Assembly (NCBI RefSeq): GCF_001424305.1
Contig: NZ_LMPD01000002.1
Span: 419,531 to 483,530, forward strand
Source: Pedobacter sp. Leaf176
GTDB lineage: Bacteria; Bacteroidota; Bacteroidia; Sphingobacteriales; Sphingobacteriaceae
Length of the DNA stretch: 64,000 nt
Direction of reading: 5' to 3'
Shown here: piece after piece, positions 7,490-16,532 of the stretch
Layout of the letters: each line of letters starts with the position of its first letter
Position numbering within the stretch: position 1 is the stretch's first letter
Notes under the pieces: model-generated
The model's input: only the letters and a program-made list of their open reading frames with translations
What the model was told of the DNA's origin: nothing
Database searches by the model: none
Translations under genes and position numbers: made by a program

Positions 7490-9670
7490 CTACCAGCTTA
7501 TTTTCACCTTACGATTACCGGCTAGACTATATTCCAGCATTTCCGGATTGTTTTTAACTGGAATAATTTTTTCTTTTTCAAGGAAAACTTCAAGTCGGTT
7601 ATCCTCCGTTTTTCTGGGTTCCTGAAATAATATCATGAGCCTGCAACTCAGGCGCTCATCGCCGCCGGTAATAAATGAAGCCGATTTTCCTCGTTTCTGG
7701 AAATTAGATATCGGATAATCACAAAAAAGAATGAATGATTCATTTTTGATTTTATAATACTGCTGTGGGATGATGCCAAAAGCGATTCCCGCACCATATA
7801 CCTCCTGTCCTACTTCTCCCGACTGCTCCCATCCGTCGTGAAGGTCTTCGAGCGCGATCCAGAGTTTAGGATCAATTTCGCCGGTTTTGATTTCATCGGC
7901 AATCATATCGCTTTTCAGCATGGGTGGATAATAATAAGCCACACGCCCCACCATATGCCTGATAAATTCGGCGATTAACAATCTTAATGATGGCAGAATC
8001 TCTATATCCTCTGCTTCATTGATATAGTCGTGAAGGGCAGAATATACTTCCTGCTCTTCATAAGCTGCGGTATAAGGCGCATCTTTAAGCGGGAAAACGC
8101 CGAAAAAAGTCGGAAAATTTTTTGCATTCCCATAATCACATTCCCAGAGCTGAACATTGTCGAACAGGGCCGCCAGACAAACATAGCTCAGTTCAAGATA
8201 GGTTTTATCCTTTGTTTCCTTATACAATCTAATCATGGCTCCCGCGGAGAACGCCGTATTATTGGCCTGGTAAAATAGCTCAAAACTTAGCCCTTTTAAT
8301 TTATCTGCGGCTTTTTTAGCCTCTTCAAAAAACCTGGATTCTCCTGTTAATTTCCACATGCGTAGCATCAGGTCGGCATAGGTACCAGGAACGTCTTTTT
8401 CGCCACCCTGCCCTTCGGCGGTTTCTGCTTTAATGATGTCGAGTGTATCCATCTGATAAAATACGGGCCACTCGTAATCAAATTTTTGCGCCACCCTGAT
8501 GACATAGTCGATTGAATTTAATAACATATCCTTCGCATTCTTATCGCCCCGTTCGCTCAGGCGTGCCAGATTCATTAAAGGATGATGCAGGTACCAGGAG
8601 TCCATTACACGTGGTTTTTTTTGCTCTTCAGAATGGTCGAGATTTTTCTCGGCCGCGGGTAGCCACCTTACGATTGTCCCCATATCTTCCTGATAAAAAC
8701 TTTCTAAACCAGCCCTCAGCTCTTCAACCAATATGTGGCTTTTCTCACCTTTCCAATCGAGATAATCCAGCATTGGCATTAGTACGGCTAACTGTACCAT
8801 TACTTCCGGAGGGCTTTTATAATCTGCTACATAAGCATTCAGATAGCTGTGTCCGCCGGCAAATGTCCAGCAACCTTTATGATAAGTCAGGTCATTTAAA
8901 CCTTTTTCTACCGTATCCAGCCAGTTGTAGTAAAAACGCTCCGGGCGAGGCAGCTGTAAATAGGTGCTTGCCAGGTGATTCATATATTCTGTTGCAACTT
9001 CTACTGGATTAGCAGGTAATTGAGGCGAAAAAGTTACGAAGCCATCACTCAAACCATAGGTTTTACCTTTCTCCAAGGGCGCGTTTGTCGGCGGTAAATA
9101 AAAGCCTATTTCCGGCCATTCGCCGCCGACTGTTTCTCCCAAACTGCTCTTTGCTGTTTCACAATATTGGTTTAATGCTGTGAGGTTCTGGAAGTAAAAC
9201 ACCGAACCGGACTCACCGTCATTGAAAAATAGAATTCCAGAACGGGTACCCCTTTGATGGGTATGTATTTTACCTTCTTGTTTGATGTTTCCTTCTTCGT
9301 CGAAGCTTAAAATATCTTTGGGCCAATAGGGAATAAACAAGGGTATTTTCGGTGTTGCCTTAACCGTATACCTAAAGGATTTTGACTCCAGATCATGCAG
9401 TACCGTAACCTCATGAATGACGGTTGAACAAGCCAGAATGAAATTGATTTTGCTGTTTCCGTGATTAATCTTTTTGATGGTTAGTTTGCCCGAAGGTGAA
9501 AATGCACTGCGGAAAGCGATACGATTTCCATCGGGCCATTCTTTAACCAGCCATAGTGTATCGCTCGTTAAATAAGCGGACAACATAAGTTCTTTGGATA
9601 GTTCCGCTGTAGGTTTAAGTGATTTAAGCTCTGACTGGGCATTTGCCGCCCAAATGGAAATGGGTTTCAT
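7490..9670 (-). CDS. Large six-hairpin-glycosidase-like protein, function unknown
   Basis: A 726-residue protein with an apparently beta-rich N-terminal third (residues 20-225), then a long helical region with repeated Trp/Tyr-rich hairpins (PERFYYNWLDTVEKGL, MDSWYLHHPLMNLARL, YEWPVFYQMDTLDI, DVPGTYADLMLRMWKL), and a beta-rich end. That layout resembles (alpha/alpha)6-barrel glycoside hydrolases. I cannot place it in a numbered GH family and see no convincing catalytic pair. No signal peptide is evident despite hydrophobic stretches near the N-terminus. It faces the SDR/lactonase/dehydrogenase operon convergently, so a role in sugar breakdown is plausible but not shown. The long plus-strand frames inside it are shadows. 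Confidence 0.5.
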   Translation of the reverse strand: MKPISIWAANAQSELKSLKPTAELSKELMLSAYLTSDTLWLVKEWPDGNRIAFRSAFSPSGKLTIKKINHGNSKINFILACSTVIHEVTVLHDLESKSFRYTVKATPKIPLFIPYWPKDILSFDEEGNIKQEGKIHTHQRGTRSGILFFNDGESGSVFYFQNLTALNQYCETAKSSLGETVGGEWPEIGFYLPPTNAPLEKGKTYGLSDGFVTFSPQLPANPVEVATEYMNHLASTYLQLPRPERFYYNWLDTVEKGLNDLTYHKGCWTFAGGHSYLNAYVADYKSPPEVMVQLAVLMPMLDYLDWKGEKSHILVEELRAGLESFYQEDMGTIVRWLPAAEKNLDHSEEQKKPRVMDSWYLHHPLMNLARLSERGDKNAKDMLLNSIDYVIRVAQKFDYEWPVFYQMDTLDIIKAETAEGQGGEKDVPGTYADLMLRMWKLTGESRFFEEAKKAADKLKGLSFELFYQANNTAFSAGAMIRLYKETKDKTYLELSYVCLAALFDNVQLWECDYGNAKNFPTFFGVFPLKDAPYTAAYEEQEVYSALHDYINEAEDIEILPSLRLLIAEFIRHMVGRVAYYYPPMLKSDMIADEIKTGEIDPKLWIALEDLHDGWEQSGEVGQEVYGAGIAFGIIPQQYYKIKNESFILFCDYPISNFQKRGKSASFITGGDERLSCRLMILFQEPRKTEDNRLEVFLEKEKIIPVKNNPEMLEYSLAGNRKVKISW

Positions 9671-9817
9671 AAAAATTAAAGAAATTAGTAAAACAAAGTA
9701 CTACAATACGCTCATTTGACATCAGAAAGGTTTACTACCATCTAATCGCCAATGAAGTTGAATTTCAGCTTTCCATAAGCGTTCGTCCAGAAGTCCACTC
9801 TATATCAAATCTTTGTA

Positions 9818-10195
9818 CTACATACTCTGAGCACTATTAACACCTGTTAGTAAAGAATTACGCTGGGTGATTAAGCCCGATACGATTGCAAATAAGCCCA
9901 TAATAACATGTGGCAAAAATACCTGCTCATGGAATCCAAACAACCATGGTGAAATGGCAAGGCAAAGCCCAAGAACCATATCCATGTCGAGATGGAAAGT
10001 CATTGGTAATCTTTTCCAAATTCCCAGTTCATAATTTGTAAATAGCGACAACACCAGGGTGCTGGCTGAGGCAATAAAAAAACAGATTGCTGCAGGAATT
10101 ATTTCGGCAAAACCTAAAACAAAGGGTAACACAATCATAACTACGACCCAGAAATAGTCTATTAATCCATGAATTTTTCTCGGTATTTTACTCAT
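9818..10195 (-). CDS. SPW repeat membrane protein
   Basis: The 125-residue protein has four predicted membrane helices and one clear copy of the SPW-family signature, ISPWLFGF, near residue 81. The first half holds a diverged counterpart, MIVLPFVLGF, so it is a two-module protein typical of the family. The N-terminal MSKIPRKIHGLIDYFWV is also common in the Bacteroidota members. The function is unknown. It lies with other general-stress-type genes (DUF892, BON, DUF421) and is separated from the next minus-strand gene by about 60 nt, so the two may share a transcript. Confidence 0.75.
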   Translation of the reverse strand: MSKIPRKIHGLIDYFWVVVMIVLPFVLGFAEIIPAAICFFIASASTLVLSLFTNYELGIWKRLPMTFHLDMDMVLGLCLAISPWLFGFHEQVFLPHVIMGLFAIVSGLITQRNSLLTGVNSAQSM

Positions 10196-10258
10196 ATTAT
10201 TTAGTTATTTATATCCCTTGTGATTACCATTCATAAGATGATAAACACATTATCCGAA

Positions 10259-10489
10259 TCACTTAGCCCCTGACTGGCTGGGTTCGTCGCTGGAACCAGC
10301 TGTTCGTTCTGTTTGCTGACCTGACGCTCGCTGAACCGGCACCACATGATCGCCCTCCGCTCTTAACGCACCAAACTGCCCGCCACTAACATCCTCTTCG
10401 CTATCATTGAATTCATGCAGCCCAATACTCCAATCAATGTGCTTTTCTTGATTTATTATCTCTCGCTCGTTATTTTGGGTTGTTTTCAT
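10259..10489 (-). CDS. Small hydrophilic protein, unknown
   Basis: A 76-residue, charged, Gln/Ser/Glu-rich protein with no membrane segment and no recognisable domain. The C-terminal third is low complexity and likely disordered. It lies 63 nt upstream of the SPW gene on the same strand and may be its operon partner. Codon use looks ordinary, and the start ATG is preceded by only a weak purine stretch. It may be a small stress protein; this is a guess from context. Confidence 0.5.
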   Translation of the reverse strand: MKTTQNNEREIINQEKHIDWSIGLHEFNDSEEDVSGGQFGALRAEGDHVVPVQRASGQQTERTAGSSDEPSQSGAK

Positions 10490-10866
10490 AATGTAGTTTT
10501 AACTATGATGATAACCTGCCTAAACCATCTCCGGTTTTTCAAATTGAAACAAAACGTATTTATACTAAATTTATCAGGTATTTCATTCCTTATGCGATAG
10601 GTGTGCATTTTTTGTTATAAATTACGGTTGAAGTCGAGTATTTTATAATTGAATAGCTGACTGGCGGGAACCGGAGGATGGAAAAATAATGCTGCTGATG
10701 AAAACAAAGCAGACCGAAATTGAAGTGTACAATACATTAGAAAGTATTATCCTGACTCCAGGCTTCCAATAGCATAAGCAGCAACAAATACCGATCTTTA
10801 TTATTAATTAACTGGAAACGAAAAACTGCTTACAAATGCAGCCTGATTAATATAGTACAAAAATCT
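10490..10866. other. Intergenic region between divergent genes
   Basis: This 377-nt AT-rich stretch lies between the small hydrophilic protein and the PAS protein, which read outward. It must contain promoters. No RNA gene, strong hairpin or supported small gene was found; a short plus-strand frame crossing 10415-10600 is not convincing. Confidence 0.4.
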
Positions 10867-11484
10867 ATGACAAACTTCTCTGAGACAAAAAAACTGCTGG
10901 AGCGATCAAACTCCTTTTACATTATAACCGCTGGAATGGATGGTAATTATTCTTATGTTAATGAGCATTATTCACGCCAATTCAATTACATCCATGAAAA
11001 TTTCGTTGGCCAACCATACTACATCACCATGCATGAAGACGATAGGGAAATTTGCAGTGAGGTTTCTTTAAAATGCTTTCAAAATCCCGGCTCGCTATTT
11101 CCGGCAATTATCAGAAAACATGATGGCGAAGGAGGCTATATATATACACAGTGGGAATACCAGGCTATGTTTGATGAGCAGGGAAATCCGGAAGGTATAT
11201 TTTGTCTAGGTTTCAATATAACAGAATTTGTTGCGCACAAAGCACTTTTAGACGGCGCTATGGATCAGATCCGGCAAAAATCCCATCTTCTAAATAAGAT
11301 CGCATTTAACCAATCGCACCTAATCCGTGCGCCTTTAACCAATATTCTTTCCTTAGTACCTTTATTACAAAAGTATACGCACGATAAACAGAGCTTATCA
11401 TTGTGCAATATGATTTATGAAAGTGCGGTGAACCTCGACAATTCGGTCAGGTCTATTGTATCTAATATTGATGAAGAATCTTAG
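10867..11484 (+). CDS. PAS-domain protein with histidine-kinase H-box but no ATPase domain
   Basis: The 205-residue protein has a PAS fold at residues 10-120 (SFYIITAGMDGNYSYVNEHY, PYYITMHEDDREIC, GEGGYIYTQWEYQA) followed by a dimerisation helix pair containing SHLIRAPLTNIL near residue 150, the H-box variant common in Bacteroidota PAS kinases. The frame stops about 50 residues after the H-box, so the HATPase_c domain is missing. The next gene, 89 nt downstream, is a lone receiver domain. Together they could form a phosphotransfer pair that depends on another kinase, or this gene is a truncated kinase. The end is a clean TAG. Confidence 0.75.
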   Translation: MTNFSETKKLLERSNSFYIITAGMDGNYSYVNEHYSRQFNYIHENFVGQPYYITMHEDDREICSEVSLKCFQNPGSLFPAIIRKHDGEGGYIYTQWEYQAMFDEQGNPEGIFCLGFNITEFVAHKALLDGAMDQIRQKSHLLNKIAFNQSHLIRAPLTNILSLVPLLQKYTHDKQSLSLCNMIYESAVNLDNSVRSIVSNIDEES

Positions 11485-11573
11485 CTTCCGCAAGTAAATA
11501 TCCATTAAAACAAACCAAGTCGGAATAGATTTGTTATTGAATAAAAAAATTTTCAGATTAAAAGCCTTATAGA

Positions 11574-11984
11574 TTGCGTTATAAAATTTTGATAGTAGAC
11601 GATGATGAAATCGCCCTTTTTCTACATGAAATGGTTGTAGGCGATTGTGGTCCGATAGATGATGCAGAAACATTTTCATCAGCAGAAACTGCACTTTCGT
11701 ACCTTGGCGATATTAATGACGGTTCTTGTGAGTACCTTATATTGCTTGATATCAACATGCCTCAGATGAATGGATGGGAATTTGCGGAAGTTGTAAAAAA
11801 CCATCCCTTGCGCGAAAAGATTAAAATCGTGATGGTGAGCTCATCTGTAGAAAAGAAAGACATCGAACGTGCCGATTCATCTGTTGTTATAGATGATTAT
11901 CTGATTAAACCATTGCGCGAAGAACAAATTTTAACGCTTAAAGAACAACCAAAATTTCGTGCTTTTTTTAATGACCATCAATAG
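11574..11984 (+). CDS. Single-domain response regulator
   Basis: A 136-residue receiver domain with no output domain. The acidic pocket is VDDDE at residues 8-12, the phospho-acceptor aspartate is in LLDINMPQMNGWEF near residue 62, and the conserved Thr/Ser and Lys are in VMVSSSVE and YLIKPL. The only usable start is TTG at 11574, because an in-frame stop lies 15 nt upstream and the first codons (RYKILIVDDDE) are needed for the fold. It follows the H-box PAS protein and likely works as its phosphotransfer partner or as a diffusible receiver, as CheY-like proteins do. Confidence 0.85.
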   Translation: MRYKILIVDDDEIALFLHEMVVGDCGPIDDAETFSSAETALSYLGDINDGSCEYLILLDINMPQMNGWEFAEVVKNHPLREKIKIVMVSSSVEKKDIERADSSVVIDDYLIKPLREEQILTLKEQPKFRAFFNDHQ

Positions 11985-12270
11985 GCTGTAGACCAAGAAT
12001 GTTAATGCCCATTCGCCTTGCTTCTCACATTGTATTAAAAAAGGGCAAACAATTTAATGTCTACCCCTTACCTATACCAAAATAATCTATCGCTTGTGAC
12101 GCTCTCACCTTTCACATTACAAATGTAGCGTGTATTTGGTATGCTTTCTTCATTCCAATTGTTCATTTTACCTCACTAAACTGTTCATTTTCTGTTCAAC
12201 TTGCTTTAGCGGCAGCAGCTTCATGAATACTCATTGATGTTAGGCCGTAGCCATTTAGAGTATTCCCTCG

Positions 12271-13119
12271 TTATTTACGATAAAGAGGACACCTTTTCAT
12301 TAAGTATTCCAAAGGGCCGCTGTAAGATCCATCTGTATTGCTTAAGAAAGCTTTATGTCGCTCATTGTAAATACTGGCGTTATTGTCCATGTAGATCTGA
12401 AGGCTTACACTAACATCATAACGTTGCGCCGAACTGCTATTAGAAGAACTATAACTCGATATTCCCTTCACTTTCTCACCCTCATTCCGCTTGATTTTAG
12501 TATCATCGCTAGTAGCCGTAGTACTTGTTGAATAGCCTTTGTTCTGAGTAACGGTTCCGTCGATTATGTATTCCACACCAAGGATATCACAGAGGTTTTT
12601 CATGGTGAAACCTATCATTTTATCCCTGGTCGCTCCCGCCTGAATTAAAGCCGCATTCGTTGTACGGGGATCAATTATTATATAACCAGCCGAATGCTGA
12701 CGAAGTAAACCGTAGGCATCCTGCTGTGCTTTTAAACCTATAGCTTCTGCTCCGGGTTGATTATCCATCAAAAAAGTGAAAGGAAGAATCGCAATTCTAT
12801 TATGGTGATCTGCCGGGGTCGCACTCATTATAATTTGATCTTTTTGCCTCGTGTCAGTAGGCATATTTGTTGAAGAAAAAGTTTCTACCCGGCCACTAGA
12901 ATGTACAATTTGCGAAATGTCTGCTTTTTTAATCACATATTCTGCAGTCTCTCCGAGATAAACAAAAGAAACATCAGCGTCTGTGACCCTGATAATTTTT
13001 CCTTTGAGTTCCTCCCCGTCAGACTTTCTAATAAGATCAACTTTTGCTTCTGATTGATTTTGTGCAAAGCCGCATACCCCAATTAATACATACAAAACTA
13101 AAAGATAGATTTTTTTCAT
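12271..13119 (-). CDS. Secreted protein with CsgG-like domain
   Basis: The 282-residue protein starts with a signal peptide (MKKIYLLVLYVLIGVCGFAQ, cleavage expected near Gln20). Residues 25-75 form a short beta-rich module (DGEELKGKIIRVTDADVSFVYLG) that is common in Bacteroidota secreted proteins. From about residue 105 it runs RIAILPF, LLRQHSAGYIIIDP and LCDILGVEYIIDGTVTQN, resembling the CsgG/FlgO-type nucleoside-hydrolase-like fold where DGTV follows a family-conserved pattern. The C-terminus looks low complexity and Ser-rich before a final folded tail. The function is unknown; a periplasmic or outer-membrane location is likely. It is transcribed divergently from the MscS channel. Confidence 0.55.
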   Translation of the reverse strand: MKKIYLLVLYVLIGVCGFAQNQSEAKVDLIRKSDGEELKGKIIRVTDADVSFVYLGETAEYVIKKADISQIVHSSGRVETFSSTNMPTDTRQKDQIIMSATPADHHNRIAILPFTFLMDNQPGAEAIGLKAQQDAYGLLRQHSAGYIIIDPRTTNAALIQAGATRDKMIGFTMKNLCDILGVEYIIDGTVTQNKGYSTSTTATSDDTKIKRNEGEKVKGISSYSSSNSSSAQRYDVSVSLQIYMDNNASIYNERHKAFLSNTDGSYSGPLEYLMKRCPLYRK

Positions 13120-13236
13120 AGCTTATAGATTTCCGTAAATTTAATCAAAACTACGTATTATTTAAATTAACATGCCAATTGATTGCTTTATTTCAATCCG
13201 TTTGTGATCCTTTATTTTTTTCGGTATTATTGATTA

Positions 13237-15720
13237 ATGAATGCCCATCATCCCCACCTCAAGAACATCGTAATTTTTTTAATGACCTTGAGCGGTATTC
13301 TCTTTGGCATAAGCGCTTTCTCTCAAAACAATAATCGACCTGTTAAAAAACCGGACAGTGTAAAAGCCCGACAAGAAACATTTCTAGAGAAAATGCGGGC
13401 ATTGGCAAGTAAATCTGCCAAGGAAAGCAGGGAGGATTTCAAGACAGATAACATTTCTCTTATACAACTCAAAGTCATCAATGAAATCCGGGTAAATACG
13501 CAAAATGCAAAGGCATACCTTAAAACGTCCTCTGATACCGCCGGTATAAAAAATTACCTCGCCAAACTTAAATCTGTTTTTAAGATTGCATCTGAGGGTG
13601 TGTTTACAAACGTTGGTTCGATCCAAACCTACCGAAACTTAGCCTCGACGAAACGGATTTTGAGGGAACTTTTAGAAACGACTACAAGAATAAAGAAAAA
13701 CCTGGATGCCAGACAAGAGGCATTTACTGGATATCATTACAAACTTGATTCATTGTCGACCATTCCGGAGCTTTTTGCTCTCCCAAAAGATTCAGCATCC
13801 GTGGCCGATTATTTAAAAACCCTTGGAACTGTTGCCTATGAGACAGCCCCTATGGATTCTATTTTGAAAGCCCGGAGCCTGCAGATTCAGAAACAATTGA
13901 ACACCTATAATTTAGCCATCAGTCAGCTTACCAATAGTATTGAACAAGCGGAACAGTATGAGCGTTCAATGGCGTCCAATACACTAAATCGTGAGTTACC
14001 ATACATCTGGCAACATCCTAAACATTTTCGTGATTTTAAGGAAATCATCAAATTTTCTCTTGAAAAAAATCTGCTTACATTGAAATATTACGTGGGTAAT
14101 AATCTGAGTAAGCTTGTTGTAATTCTTCTTTTGGTTTTCTGCTCTTTTTTGTACCTGAGCGCATTAAGAAATATCTATACGCGCAAAGGCCTTCTTAAAG
14201 ACGACATGGATGGTCAGCTCGTTATCCGTTATCCCTTATTATCAGCGATAGTAATCGTATTGAGTTTATTTCAGTTTATCCTTATCTCCCCCCCATTTAC
14301 ACTTAGCCTGATAATTTGGGTAATTAGCATTATATCCCTTACTGTCCTGTTTAAAAATTTTATCACCAACTACTGGATGAAAGTATGGCTGTTCATGGTC
14401 TTGCTACTTTTAGTTTCCTCATTTAGTAATATTTTACTGCAAGCCTCGCGAGATGAACGGTGGCTTATGCTTGGATTCTCAGTCGTGGGTGCATGCACAG
14501 GTATAGTCATACTTATGCAGAAAAAATACTCCGAGCTAAAAGAAAAATGGATTTGCTATTCCATTTACGTCATGGTGTTATTTGAAGCCGCTTCCGCATT
14601 ATTAAATATCTATGGTCGGTTCAATCTTTCTAAAACGCTATTTCTGGTTGGCTTTTTAAACGTAGTCATATCTATTCTTTTCTTATGGGTAGTTAGATTC
14701 ATAAATGAAGGGCTTCTCTTAGCCTTCGATGTTTACACGGTGCAGGACAGAAAACTTTTCTACCTCAACTTTGGAAAGGTTGGAAGTAAAGCACCTGCGA
14801 TTTTATATTTTCTTTTAGTTTTGGGATGGTTGGTGATTATTGGACACAATTTTCCACAATTCGATTTGCTCTCCACCCCATTCCTGGAGCTTTTGGACCG
14901 TGAACGCCAAATTGGAGACTACAGCTTCAATATCAATGGGCTTTTACTGTTTTTCGGTATTATGGTCATCGCCGTCATCGCATCAAAAATTGTCTCCTTT
15001 TTTACCTCCGACGACCATCTGGTAAACAGCAAGAATGAACAGTCTGCAAAAAAAGGATTAGGAAGCTGGGTACTCTTGGTAAGACTGGTAATACTTTGCA
15101 TAGGTCTTTTTCTGGCCTTAGCGGCTGCGGGAATTCCACTCGATAAGATTACCATTGTTATAGGTGCATTGGGAGTAGGAATTGGTTTTGGCTTGCAGAC
15201 ATTAGTGAATAACTTGGTAAGCGGACTAATAATTGCTTTTGAGAAACCAGTAAACGTAGGCGATGTGGTGGATGTAGATGGGCAGGGCGGCACTATGAAA
15301 TCCATAGGATTCCGCAGCAGCGTAATTAGCACCTTTGATGGCGGAGATCTGGTGATGCCAAACGGCGACCTGTTAAATTCACATCTAATGAACTGGACAT
15401 TAGCCGGAGGTCGAAGGCGGATATCTATTGATATCGGCGTGAGCTATGAAACCGACCTGAAAAAATGTAAAAACCTGATTATCGGAATCCTGGAAAGCGA
15501 AGAACGGGTGTTAAACAATCCGAAGCCTGTGGTGCAATTTGAACAATTCGGAGAAAATTCCATTGAACTTAAAATATTGATCTGGACTAGAAACTTGAAG
15601 GAAAACAGTTCAACAAAAAGTGATCTAATCATTACTATAAATGAATCTTTCAAACAAAACGGCATTAAAATTCCTTTCAGTCAACAGGAAATTTACCTGC
15701 ACAGTCCTAATGGATTATAA
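13237..15720 (+). CDS. MscS-family mechanosensitive ion channel, large form
   Basis: An 827-residue channel protein. A signal peptide ends near Ala28, a long helical periplasmic region follows (residues 30-270), then about ten membrane segments. The MscS pore helix and beta domain are near residues 640-740: IGALGVGIGFGLQTLVNNLVSG is the pore-lining signature, followed by FEKPVNVGDVV and MPNGDLLNS. Large members such as MscK/YbdG types release osmolytes on hypo-osmotic shock. It resembles the KefA/MscM class in layout. It is transcribed away from the CsgG-like gene. No C-terminal extension beyond the MscS domain. Confidence 0.88.
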   Translation: MNAHHPHLKNIVIFLMTLSGILFGISAFSQNNNRPVKKPDSVKARQETFLEKMRALASKSAKESREDFKTDNISLIQLKVINEIRVNTQNAKAYLKTSSDTAGIKNYLAKLKSVFKIASEGVFTNVGSIQTYRNLASTKRILRELLETTTRIKKNLDARQEAFTGYHYKLDSLSTIPELFALPKDSASVADYLKTLGTVAYETAPMDSILKARSLQIQKQLNTYNLAISQLTNSIEQAEQYERSMASNTLNRELPYIWQHPKHFRDFKEIIKFSLEKNLLTLKYYVGNNLSKLVVILLLVFCSFLYLSALRNIYTRKGLLKDDMDGQLVIRYPLLSAIVIVLSLFQFILISPPFTLSLIIWVISIISLTVLFKNFITNYWMKVWLFMVLLLLVSSFSNILLQASRDERWLMLGFSVVGACTGIVILMQKKYSELKEKWICYSIYVMVLFEAASALLNIYGRFNLSKTLFLVGFLNVVISILFLWVVRFINEGLLLAFDVYTVQDRKLFYLNFGKVGSKAPAILYFLLVLGWLVIIGHNFPQFDLLSTPFLELLDRERQIGDYSFNINGLLLFFGIMVIAVIASKIVSFFTSDDHLVNSKNEQSAKKGLGSWVLLVRLVILCIGLFLALAAAGIPLDKITIVIGALGVGIGFGLQTLVNNLVSGLIIAFEKPVNVGDVVDVDGQGGTMKSIGFRSSVISTFDGGDLVMPNGDLLNSHLMNWTLAGGRRRISIDIGVSYETDLKKCKNLIIGILESEERVLNNPKPVVQFEQFGENSIELKILIWTRNLKENSSTKSDLIITINESFKQNGIKIPFSQQEIYLHSPNGL

Positions 15721-15931
15721 ACTCAGTAGAGCTTTCAAATACACTAATTCCTTTACCATTCCGGCAACGCATTCGTTCCTGCCTGAAATTATTTGCGTTC
15801 CATATCACCTGGCTCATCCAGACTAGAGACATTAAATAATTGGGCGCACATGCCATATTTATATTGGAGGGTGTTTGCTATGGTTTGACACAGTAATCAT
15901 GGAACGTATTGGCTTTGAAACTGTTACTTAT

Positions 15932-16405
15932 TTATTTACCTGCGTCTGTTTTTCCTTGATGCAACCGTTTCAGCATAGTCTTCATCTCCCTGATTTCTTT
16001 TTCTTGTGAAGCTATAATGGATAAAGAAAGTTTTTTAAGCTCAAGGTCCTGAATATCGGCATGACGGCTCGTCATGATGGCAGAAGAATGGTGGGGAATC
16101 ATCGCCTTGATGTACTGGGCATCGGTAACCGCAATCTGGCTGCGAAGCATCCAGAAGCTTAAAAGAAATACCGCAGATGAGAAGATGTAGATGATCCTGT
16201 TTAGTCGCTTGTTTTGATACATTGCAGGCATCAGTGATAGCATCAGTATGGCCATGGGTGCTATCATGAGAAAGGTCATGTAGGTTCTTGTGACGCTTAG
16301 ATAAATATGATCTGCCTGGTCGACATTTAAAAACATAACGCCGTACATTATAATAAAAGAAAGGCAAAGCATTAGCCCAAAGGTTTTGTAGCTGTTGGTC
16401 TTCAT
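15932..16405 (-). CDS. DUF305 membrane protein
   Basis: The likely start is the ATG at 16405, preceded by an AGGAT-type ribosome site, giving MKTNSYKTFGLML and 157 residues. Three or four membrane helices (residues 10-90) are followed by the DUF305 signature MIPHHSSAIMTSRHADIQD and a helical tail ending in KREMKTML-like residues. DUF305 domains are helical, ferritin-like and often bind metals such as copper through the His/Met cluster. The function is unknown. A longer frame with 10 more N-terminal residues is less likely. It is divergent from the DUF389 gene. Confidence 0.75.
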   Translation of the reverse strand: MKTNSYKTFGLMLCLSFIIMYGVMFLNVDQADHIYLSVTRTYMTFLMIAPMAILMLSLMPAMYQNKRLNRIIYIFSSAVFLLSFWMLRSQIAVTDAQYIKAMIPHHSSAIMTSRHADIQDLELKKLSLSIIASQEKEIREMKTMLKRLHQGKTDAGK

Positions 16406-16532
16406 GGTAATCCTATTTTGTAAAATGTTATACAATTCAAACAGTTTAGCTATGTAAATGTTTAGAACATGCCGGATTGTTCACCATTCTGTATGGTAAA
16501 TCAGTTGCAGATTAAGACAAAAAAAGGGATAC

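Noticed and set aside
8512-9012. 166-codon plus-strand frame inside the large six-hairpin-like gene
   Set aside because: It is antisense to a well-supported long gene, has no recognisable family, and its composition follows the opposite strand's codons.
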